DNA of 12,257 nt from JBMZCV01 sp049613665 (GTDB taxonomy: Bacteria; Bacteroidota; Bacteroidia; Chitinophagales; UBA2359), in contig JBMZCV010000151.1 of the NCBI GenBank assembly GCA_049613665.1, forward strand, positions 1-12,257. The letters are read 5' to 3'. This document shows positions 1 to 4,948 of this stretch, in pieces; within the stretch, counting starts at the first letter, position 1; each line of letters opens with the position of its first letter. The notes below the pieces were generated by a model. It saw only the letters and a program-made list of their open reading frames with translations. It was not told where the DNA came from and did not search any database. A program made the position numbers and the translations under genes.

Positions 1-83
1 TTGATTTTCTGACGATAAGAAATAAAAATTATCTATTTCTTGTTATAAAAATGAATACCCAAATTGTCAGAGAACTAATACTT

Positions 84-192
84 TTTAAGTACCAAGTACT
101 ATTTAATAAAGCATTCGTTTAGTGGCTAAAGCATTGACATTCAAGGTGTTATCTTGTTCTGAAATGCCAAAAAACTTCTGAACGACTACTTA
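84..192 (+). repeat. 109-bp dispersed intergenic repeat, uninterrupted copy
   Basis: This non-coding block recurs in inverted orientation at 4072-4550, where it is split by an inserted element. Aligned without any gap after removing the insertion and one target duplication, the two copies are both 109 bp and I count 96 identical positions, with most differences being transitions. Similarity stops at both ends, just upstream of TTTAAG at 84 and just after the ACTACTTA near 192. It carries the single, unduplicated target ATAAAGCAT at 106-114, so it represents the empty site. No open frame or RNA fold is evident. The rest of 1-294 shows no gene. A 15-base match between 1-15 and the interior of the 4159-4519 element is noted separately. 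Confidence 0.85.
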
Positions 193-294
193 ATTGGCAC
201 ATAATTTGAAAAGATATAGACAAAGGCTTCCTAATAATTATGATGAATGTCAAGCGCTAATAATCTTTTCAACTAAATCACAGCATTATTTTTT

Positions 295-735
295 ATGAAA
301 AATCAAAGCAAAGTAAAGTCGCTCTTTATTTTATTTTTTGCCGTTTTTCTTTTGTTTAGCTTTGCCTGCAATAGCAACGACAAACGAATTGTGGGCAAAT
401 GGGAGCGATTTGATGATGAATCTGCTGGCACAAGGTTGCTGGTAACAAGTATAGGAAGTAGCTTTCAGGGTGAGGTAATAAATGTAGAAGGTTTATTATC
501 TGAATTAGGTTTTGAAACAAGCGATATAAAATGGAAACACATTAAGTTTCAGGATAATAACATTTATGCAGGCCAAGATTTGCAAAAAGCTGTTAATCAG
601 AAGGGAGAAGTGGCTTATTCCGAATATATTGATATTAAAATTAAGCTTATTTCGGAAGATATACTGCATGTTTCAGAAAAAAAAGATAAGACCAACACTG
701 ATGTACAGCAGCAAAAATGGCGACGTGTGAAGTAG
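295..735 (+). CDS. Small predicted lipoprotein, lipocalin-like
   Basis: This 146-residue protein starts with a charged N-terminus (MKNQSKVK), a hydrophobic core at about residues 9-24 and a lipobox-like SFAC ending at Cys25. It therefore looks like a signal peptidase II substrate with about 121 mature residues, held at the outer or inner membrane from the periplasmic side. Right after the Cys comes IVGKWERFDD (about 32-41), the GxW opening seen in many lipocalin-like and DUF2147-like Bacteroidota lipoproteins. A basic tail (KWRRVK) closes the protein. The family call is an inference from this short motif and small size, and no ligand can be named. The ATG at 295 follows an AT-rich stretch without a Shine-Dalgarno site, which is normal in this phylum. 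No convincing TAnnTTTG promoter was found upstream. It stands alone, convergent with the gene at 1214-2389. Confidence 0.8.
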   Translation: MKNQSKVKSLFILFFAVFLLFSFACNSNDKRIVGKWERFDDESAGTRLLVTSIGSSFQGEVINVEGLLSELGFETSDIKWKHIKFQDNNIYAGQDLQKAVNQKGEVAYSEYIDIKIKLISEDILHVSEKKDKTNTDVQQQKWRRVK

Positions 736-764
736 TGTGTTATTTGGCGTTTAGTGTACTACAA

Positions 765-786
765 TTTAAGCTTTTCAGGGCTTAAA
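765..786. other. Small stem-loop 30 bp after the lipoprotein stop
   Basis: TTTAAGC (765-771) pairs perfectly with GCTTAAA (780-786) across an 8-base loop. On the plus strand it is followed by A residues rather than T residues, so it is not a standard intrinsic terminator for the lipoprotein gene. It may still act as an mRNA 3' end structure. The role is uncertain. Confidence 0.3.
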
Positions 787-898
787 AAAACTGTCATGTC
801 TAAGCTAATTTAAAGCTTTTCATTTCAACAACAAGAAAGTAATCACATATTTTTATAGCCAAAAGATACCAATATAAACAATTATAGACTCTTATTGT

Positions 899-1121
899 CA
901 GCTATTCTCGCTTTGAAATAAAATAAATATTATAAAAAAATATCTGCTTGTTTTTCTGTGTCAGCAATTAGTTTTTAAGGCCTTTTTTATCAAAAGCTTA
1001 AACATACTATTTTTTTTAGGCTAAGAAGACCAATATTTCCTATTTTTATAGCCTTTTGAACTGAAAAATAGCATGTTTCCCCTATCGAAAAAAGTTTCTT
1101 TTGTTAAACCGAGAATAGCTG
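899..1121. mobile_element. 223-bp MITE-like element with 9-bp target duplication
   Basis: The ends are inverted repeats: CAGCTATTCTCGCTTTGA at 899-916, and at 1104-1121 its reverse complement with 2 mismatches in 18, the outer 12 bases being perfect. The element is flanked on both sides by the same direct 9-mer TCTTATTGT (890-898 and 1122-1130), as expected for a target site duplication. It holds no open frame large enough for a transposase, so it is a non-autonomous (MITE-like) element that would need an enzyme supplied in trans. Inside is a further stem, CTATTTTT (1040-1047) with AAAAATAG (1064-1071). It sits between two convergent genes and breaks neither. Its end matches the left end of the 4159-4519 element at 15 of 19 positions, all differences being transitions. 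Confidence 0.8.
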
Positions 1122-1133
1122 TCTTATTGTTTT

Positions 1134-1180
1134 AGAAATGACATATTTTAAAGATATGTCATTTCTCATATTTTGATATG
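1134..1180. other. Tandem palindromes between convergent genes
   Basis: AGAAATGACATAT (1134-1146) pairs perfectly over 13 bp with 1154-1166 around a 7-base loop. It is followed at once by a second hairpin, CATAT-TTTG-ATATG (1167-1180). They lie 34 bp beyond the stop of the minus-strand gene at 1214 and next to the right target duplication of the 899-1121 element. Neither strand has a clean T-run directly after the long stem, so a classical intrinsic terminator is not supported. A bidirectional 3' end structure or a protein-binding palindrome both remain possible. Confidence 0.5.
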
Positions 1181-1213
1181 AAAAAAAATAATTTGCACTA
1201 GCATGTTTAAAAA

Positions 1214-2389
1214 TTAATCTAAAATTGGGTATCGTTCAAATATTTGATTTTCATCAAAAAGTTTGCGATAGGTGATATGTGTTTTATAAACCGTTGCTCC
1301 TAAATTGTGTACTACTTTGAGCATTTTTGGGTTGAAATCGCCAATCCAAGTCATTTCAATATCTTTATACAAAAAACTATTTTGTCCAATCCTTAGCATA
1401 TTGTAGGCAGCCGTAATCAAAGCACCTTCAATGCCTTTGCCATGATATTCGGGTGCAACACCAAAAATAACTCCAAACATTCGGTCAGATTTTTGCGTTT
1501 TTAGCATATACCAAAACTTTAGTTTCGACCAAAGGTTAAAATTGCCATTGAGGTGCTTCACTATTTGGTTGAGTTCTGGCAAGCAAACAAAAAATGCAAT
1601 TGGCTCATCTTTGTAATAGCCAAAATAAATAATACGCTCATCAATGACTGGCTTCATACCATTGATAATAGCTGCTGCTTGTCGCTCGCTCATTTCCTTA
1701 AACCCCTTGTGTTTACTTCCCCAAGCTTTGTTATATACGGTGCGAAAATCTTTGATGAGCTGCGGAATATTTTTTTTTCGTATATGCTCGAACCGAAAAT
1801 TTGGATTTGCGAAAGCTGCTTCTGCTTTTATTTTAAATTTTTTGTGCAAAGTAGTTCCAACGCTTCTGTAATAAGTGTATTGCTTGAAATAGCACTGAAA
1901 GCCATACTGCTCGAATAGATTTTTATAGTAAGGTGGATTGTAATTCATGCAATAAGCTGGCGGCATAAAACCATCTACCAACAATCCCCACCATTGGTTT
2001 CGCTCGCCAAAATTGATAGGGCCGTCCATAGCTTGCATACCTTTTTCACTCAACCAATTGCGTGCAGTATCAAACAACATGTTGGCAGTTTTTTGCTCAT
2101 TGATGCACTCAAAAAATCCCATACCACCACAAGGAATTTTGCTTGAAAATGAATTGTTTGGGTCAATAAAAGCAGCAATACGACCAATACAACGGCCGCC
2201 TTCGTCTTGCAATATCCAACGAATAGCCTCACCGCCTTTGCGAAACTTCCGATTTTTTTCCTTATCAAAAACCCGCTCTATATCAGGTTGTAGAGGGCAG
2301 ATAAAGTTAGGGTCATTGCGATATAACTCTTTAGGTAGCTCAAAAAATGCTTGACGGCTTGCCGAATTGTTTACTTCTAATAGTTTCAT
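1214..2389 (-). CDS. GNAT-fold N-acyltransferase-like protein, YghO-type
   Basis: This 391-residue protein belongs to the widespread family of about 380-400 aa GNAT-like proteins typified by E. coli YghO, whose substrate is unknown. Visible family marks in order: FFELPKELYRNDPNFICPL (15-33), GRIAAFID (69-76), GMGFFECI (89-96), a GP-N-GERNQWWGLLVDGF segment (123-141), NPPYYKNLFEQYGF (151-164), and late in the protein the acetyl-CoA-binding motif A, VAPEYHGKGIEGALI (311-325). WIGDFNPKMLKVVHNLGATVYK follows (348-369). Together this suggests two GNAT-like halves with the cofactor site in the second. No signal peptide is seen, so it is probably cytoplasmic. I chose the ATG at 2389; a TTG codon three codons upstream (2398) is in frame but less likely. 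The gene lies 146 bp downstream of 2536-3468 on the same strand, too far to assert an operon. A weak TAGTTTTT box lies upstream. Confidence 0.85.
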   Translation of the reverse strand: MKLLEVNNSASRQAFFELPKELYRNDPNFICPLQPDIERVFDKEKNRKFRKGGEAIRWILQDEGGRCIGRIAAFIDPNNSFSSKIPCGGMGFFECINEQKTANMLFDTARNWLSEKGMQAMDGPINFGERNQWWGLLVDGFMPPAYCMNYNPPYYKNLFEQYGFQCYFKQYTYYRSVGTTLHKKFKIKAEAAFANPNFRFEHIRKKNIPQLIKDFRTVYNKAWGSKHKGFKEMSERQAAAIINGMKPVIDERIIYFGYYKDEPIAFFVCLPELNQIVKHLNGNFNLWSKLKFWYMLKTQKSDRMFGVIFGVAPEYHGKGIEGALITAAYNMLRIGQNSFLYKDIEMTWIGDFNPKMLKVVHNLGATVYKTHITYRKLFDENQIFERYPILD

Positions 2390-2535
2390 GAAAGACAAAG
2401 TAAGAAATGTATCTCATTTTTTTGATGTTTTTTTCTAAAAACTATTAAATTTCTTGGTTCTCCAACAATTTGGGTATTTTAGTTAGATAACATTCAGTTG
2501 TTTAATCTTTGATATTCAAAAACAAGCAAGTTACC

Positions 2536-3468
2536 TTAATTCAATTTGGCACTCAACAATTCAATCAATTGATAGGGAATAGTGATGGTGCGAGAATCTC
2601 CGCTTTCTTTCGATTCAAATAGATGAAATTTGCCTTTATAAAACCAATAAAAATTGAGTGTAATAGGGCCTTCATCGTTGCGGTAGATATTTTCGGTAGC
2701 AGGGGCCATAATGCTAATTGATTTCATGACGGTATTGCCATTGATAGGGTGCAACAAAACAGCTCCTTTTGATGGTATGGAAATAACAGTACCGAAAATG
2801 CCAATGTGTTCTTTGCAGTTTTTTCTAAAATCTACGATGTACGAAACCGCATAATCTCGCTCAAAACAGTGAGATATGGTGATATTTTCGATAGTACGGC
2901 TTTCTATCGGCAATTTTTCGTATTTATTGGCGATATTTTCTTTCGCAATTTCAAATAATTCTTCGAGGGTAGTTGTCCATTTTTTAGTATTTTCTCGGTT
3001 GAGAGTCGCAAATTTATTGGGCAAATCGACACACAGCAAAGAAATTGTGCCTTTAAAATCGACACGGCTAATGAGTTGTTCCTTATAGTTTTTGCCAAAT
3101 TGCGACACTATATCTTTGGGATAGATGCGTATGGTCAGATGATTTTTTATTTTTTCAAAATCATTGAGTTGCTCTACTAGCTCTTCTACTTTTTCGAGTT
3201 TTCCGAAATGCTCCGACACCAAAGCGGGCCAATCCTCTTTTTCGTGCATAGCCATCACTCGAATGAGCGTATCTAAACCTTTCTGAATTTCGCCCATATT
3301 AGTATCTGTTTTATCTACGATATGGTCATTTTCAAAGACAAATGTTTTATTGTTATTTTTAGCATATTTCAAAATATATCGTATAAACCAATTGAAATCT
3401 GCTTGATTAATCAAGTGTTCGAAACGCTTGGGAATGTCGTAATTTATATTTTCTGGTGGTTGTGACAT
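2536..3468 (-). CDS. DUF1444 (YtpQ)-like cytoplasmic protein
   Basis: This is a 310-residue protein with no signal peptide or membrane segment. The most informative part is the middle: RIYPKD (114-119), then a hydrophobic strand ending in CVDLPNKFATLNREN (146-160), KW, and EELFEIAKENI (169-179). This arrangement (a D-L/F-P strand, a W-containing turn, then an 'eelf..A..N' helix) is characteristic of the DUF1444/YtpQ family, as is the later GTVISIPSKGAVLLHPI segment (226-242). The N-terminal 110 residues are helical and charged, and longer than the usual core. Function is unknown for the family and I assign none. The ATG at 3468 is preceded by an A-rich stretch, typical for Bacteroidota starts. 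It is divergent from the DUF4286 gene, with 288 bp between the start codons. The family call is by motif memory and is moderate. Confidence 0.65.
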   Translation of the reverse strand: MSQPPENINYDIPKRFEHLINQADFNWFIRYILKYAKNNNKTFVFENDHIVDKTDTNMGEIQKGLDTLIRVMAMHEKEDWPALVSEHFGKLEKVEELVEQLNDFEKIKNHLTIRIYPKDIVSQFGKNYKEQLISRVDFKGTISLLCVDLPNKFATLNRENTKKWTTTLEELFEIAKENIANKYEKLPIESRTIENITISHCFERDYAVSYIVDFRKNCKEHIGIFGTVISIPSKGAVLLHPINGNTVMKSISIMAPATENIYRNDEGPITLNFYWFYKGKFHLFESKESGDSRTITIPYQLIELLSAKLN

Positions 3469-3502
3469 TTTTTTTATTTTTGTGAAGAAAAGACCAACTT
3501 GC

Positions 3503-3524
3503 TTTAAGTGCCAAGCAATATTTA
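3503..3524 (+). repeat. Short third copy of the left end of the 109-bp repeat
   Basis: These 22 bases match the first 22 bases of the repeat at 84-105 at 19 positions, starting with TTTAAGTGCCAAG. The match ends where the mobile-element target (ATAAAGCAT) begins in the full copy. It lies in the divergent intergenic region upstream of both 2536-3468 and 3757-4062. Because it is short and AT-rich, chance similarity is not excluded. Confidence 0.45.
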
Positions 3525-3576
3525 TTTGTACCTACTGTTTTTGATGCTCACGCTTTTAAAAAATCAGCGTTTTAGC

Positions 3577-3669
3577 TTCCAACATTTGGAATTTAACACT
3601 ATTCCGCTACTTAGAGTCTGTTTAAATATTATTTTTTGGCTTAAAGAAAGCTTCTTTTCAGAAAAAAGC
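3577..3669. other. Two small hairpins in a divergent intergenic region
   Basis: TTCCAA-CAT-TTGGAA (3577-3591) is a perfect 6-bp hairpin, and GCTTCTTTT...GAAAAAAGC (3650-3669) forms a 9-bp stem with one mismatch and one G-T pair. They lie between two divergently transcribed genes (starts at 3468 and 3757). No exact TAnnTTTG promoter box was found for either gene in this region. A regulatory role is only a guess. Confidence 0.3.
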
Positions 3670-3756
3670 AAATACTAAACAGTTTCTTATTACAAGATAC
3701 GAATTTTTGGGAATAAAAATTCTCTTTTTATGTAAAAAAAACGGTATTTTGGCCAC

Positions 3757-4062
3757 ATGATAATTTATAATGTAACCGTAAAAATAGACCGTTCTATTCA
3801 AGTAGATTGGCTAAATTGGATGATAGAAAAACATATTCCTGCTGTGATGCAAACTAATTTGTTTCAAAATCATCAGATTTGCCGCTTGCTGGAACAAAAC
3901 GAAAGCGATGGTATTAGTTATGCTATTCGATATGAGTGCGAAAATATGACTGACTTTTTCACTTATCAAAAAGAGTTTGCTCCTGCTCTGCAAGCCGAAC
4001 ATGTTGCTCGATACAAAGATAGGTTTGTGGCTTTTCGCACTTTGATGCGTGTGATTGAATAA
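3757..4062 (+). CDS. DUF4286 family protein
   Basis: The 101-residue protein is a full-length member of the short DUF4286 family, which is common in Bacteroidota. Diagnostic segments are the N-terminal MIIYNVTVKID (1-11), WLNWMIEKHIPAVMQT (18-33), GISYAIRYEC (52-61) and the C-terminal EFAPALQAEHVARYKDRFVAFRT (73-95). The length is as expected, with nothing missing. It has no signal peptide and is predicted to be cytoplasmic. The pattern (short strand, helix, strand, helix, strand) resembles ferredoxin-like dimeric alpha/beta barrels, but this is inference and the family has no proven function that I can state. The ATG at 3757 is the only sensible start. The inverted, interrupted repeat copy begins 10 bp after the stop, so the 3' end of its transcript probably lies inside repeat sequence. 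No clear terminator is visible. Confidence 0.88.
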   Translation: MIIYNVTVKIDRSIQVDWLNWMIEKHIPAVMQTNLFQNHQICRLLEQNESDGISYAIRYECENMTDFFTYQKEFAPALQAEHVARYKDRFVAFRTLMRVIE

Positions 4063-4071
4063 GAAGCTGTT

Positions 4072-4550
4072 TAGGTAGTCATTCAGTAGTTTTTGGGTAT
4101 TTCAGAACAAAATAACATCTTGATTGTCAATGTGTTAGCCACTAAACGAATGCTTTATCAGCCGTTTCCGCTTTGAAGCTATTATGACAAAACTTATTTA
4201 ATAGTTATTTTGTATGTTTTAAAAAATATTATATAGTCTTGTCCTTATGTCTTTCAGGCAGTCCGCTTTTCGGCTGTTGTTAAGCATATTTTTAACTTGT
4301 TTACTCGATTTTTTCGAAAAAACAAATACTTTTTCAAAATCGCTCGGCACCCGTTTCTGTACTTAACGCTTTTTTTGCACCAAAAGACTAATTTTTAAAA
4401 GGTCAATCTTTTTGATTTTCTGACGACACTTTTATATATTAAATACAAAACAATATTAAAATGCAATGTTTTATTGCAAACTGTTAATTCTCATTAAAAC
4501 ATCAAAGCGGAAATGGCTGATGCTTTATTAAACAGTGCTTGGTGCTTAAA
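4072..4550 (-). repeat. 109-bp dispersed repeat, inverted copy interrupted by a mobile element
   Basis: Read on the minus strand, 4529-4550 plus 4072-4158 rebuild the repeat at 84-192 with the same total length (22 + 87 = 109) and no gaps. About 88% of positions are identical. The target ATAAAGCAT (minus strand) is present twice here, at 4520-4528 and 4150-4158, but once in the intact copy. The interruption is therefore an insertion after the two repeat copies had formed. Confidence 0.85.
4159..4519. mobile_element. 361-bp MITE-like element with 9-bp target duplication
   Basis: Terminal inverted repeats: CAGCCGTTTCCGCTTTGA (4159-4176) and, at 4502-4519, its reverse complement with 1 mismatch in 18. 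Direct 9-bp flanks ATGCTTTAT lie at 4150-4158 and 4520-4528. The same site without insertion exists in this window at 106-114, which fixes both element ends to the base. No transposase frame is present, so the element is non-autonomous. Its interior is rich in palindromes: a bulged hairpin at 4259-4276, TTTTTTCGAAAAAA (4309-4322) nested between CGATTTT (4306-4312) and AAAATCG (4336-4342), and TGCAAT-GTTTT-ATTGCA (4462-4478). It lies between the DUF4286 gene and the tRNA promoter. I cannot assign it to a named IS family; a 9-bp duplication occurs in several. Confidence 0.88.
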
Positions 4551-4584
4551 TCTTGTAGAAAAAACGCTTTTTTTATTGATGCTA

Positions 4585-4615
4585 TTGTTTTTGTTGCAAG
4601 AAATATATATCTTTG
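4585..4615 (+). promoter_or_regulatory. Bacteroidota-type promoter for tRNA-Ala
   Basis: TTG at 4585-4587 (-33 element) and TATCTTTG at 4608-4615 (-7 element, an exact TAnnTTTG match) are separated by 20 bases, the spacing expected for the main sigma factor of Bacteroidota. Transcription would start near 4621, leaving a leader of about 25 bases before the tRNA. Confidence 0.75.
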
Positions 4616-4645
4616 TGTACTTTAAGTATAGCAATACAAAAATTT

Positions 4646-4719
4646 GGGGGATTAGCTCAGTTGGCTAGAGCGTTTGACTGGCAGTCAAGAGGCCACCGGT
4701 TCGAATCCGGTATTCTCCA
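4646..4719 (+). tRNA. tRNA-Ala (anticodon GGC)
   Basis: A full cloverleaf can be drawn. The acceptor stem GGGGGAT (4646-4652) pairs with ATTCTCC (4712-4718). The D arm is GCTC...GAGC (4655-4658, 4668-4671). The anticodon stem is TTTGA/TCAAG around the loop CTGGCAG (4678-4684), giving anticodon GGC. The variable loop has 5 bases, and the T arm is ACCGG-TTCGAAT-CCGGT (4695-4711). The third acceptor pair is G-T (G3:U70), the main identity element of alanine tRNA, and the discriminator base is A (4719). CCA is not encoded (the next bases are CTT), so it must be added by CCA-adding enzyme. It reads GCC and, by wobble, GCU codons. Confidence 0.96.
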
Positions 4720-4730
4720 CTTTATATGAT

Positions 4731-4770
4731 AAATAACTCTTTGATTTATTTCAAAGAGTTATTTTTTTTT
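4731..4770 (+). terminator. Intrinsic terminator of tRNA-Ala
   Basis: A perfect 14-bp stem (4731-4744 with 4751-4764) encloses a 6-base loop and runs into a T-tract ending at 4770. It begins 12 bases after the tRNA, as expected for a single-gene tRNA transcript. Confidence 0.93.
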
Positions 4771-4859
4771 GTCCCAAAATCTGCTAAATATCTATTTTTT
4801 GAAAGCAAATACGAAAAGACAGTTTCATGCAAGGTCTTCTCTACAATTTTATTTTTCAC

Positions 4860-4903
4860 AAAAAAAAACAGCCAACAAAAGAAATATATCTTTTTATCGG
4901 CTG
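4860..4903 (-). terminator. Intrinsic terminator of the giant surface-protein gene
   Basis: On the minus strand CAGCC (4903-4899) pairs with GGCTG (4873-4869). A second inner stem AAAAGA/TCTTTT (4894-4889 with 4882-4877) forms after a small internal loop. Nine T residues follow directly (4868-4860). It lies 45 bp past the stop codon at 4949-4951 and also separates this gene from the convergent tRNA unit. Confidence 0.85.
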
Positions 4904-4948
4904 CTTTGTTTATTTTTATCTTACAAAATTTTCTATTCAGACTGCTGC

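Noticed and set aside
196..210. TAATTTG upstream of the lipoprotein gene as a -7 box
   Set aside because: It is one base short of TAnnTTTG and no TTG lies at the required distance upstream.
1553..2354. Open frames antisense to the GNAT-like gene
   Set aside because: They overlap a full-length gene with clear family motifs on the other strand and show no recognisable domain.
1214..3468. Two-gene operon or defence/toxin-type pair
   Set aside because: The genes are on the same strand but 146 bp apart, and neither shows nuclease, toxin or immunity motifs, so no shared system is supported.
3735..3756. TATTTTG next to the DUF4286 start as a -7 promoter box
   Set aside because: It lacks one base of the TAnnTTTG consensus and is only a few bases from the ATG, leaving no room for a transcript start and leader.
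4680..4683. Reading the tRNA anticodon as GCA (Cys)
   Set aside because: The 7-base anticodon loop is CTGGCAG with T33 at 4679, which puts GGC at 34-36. The G3:U70 pair and A73 also fit alanine.
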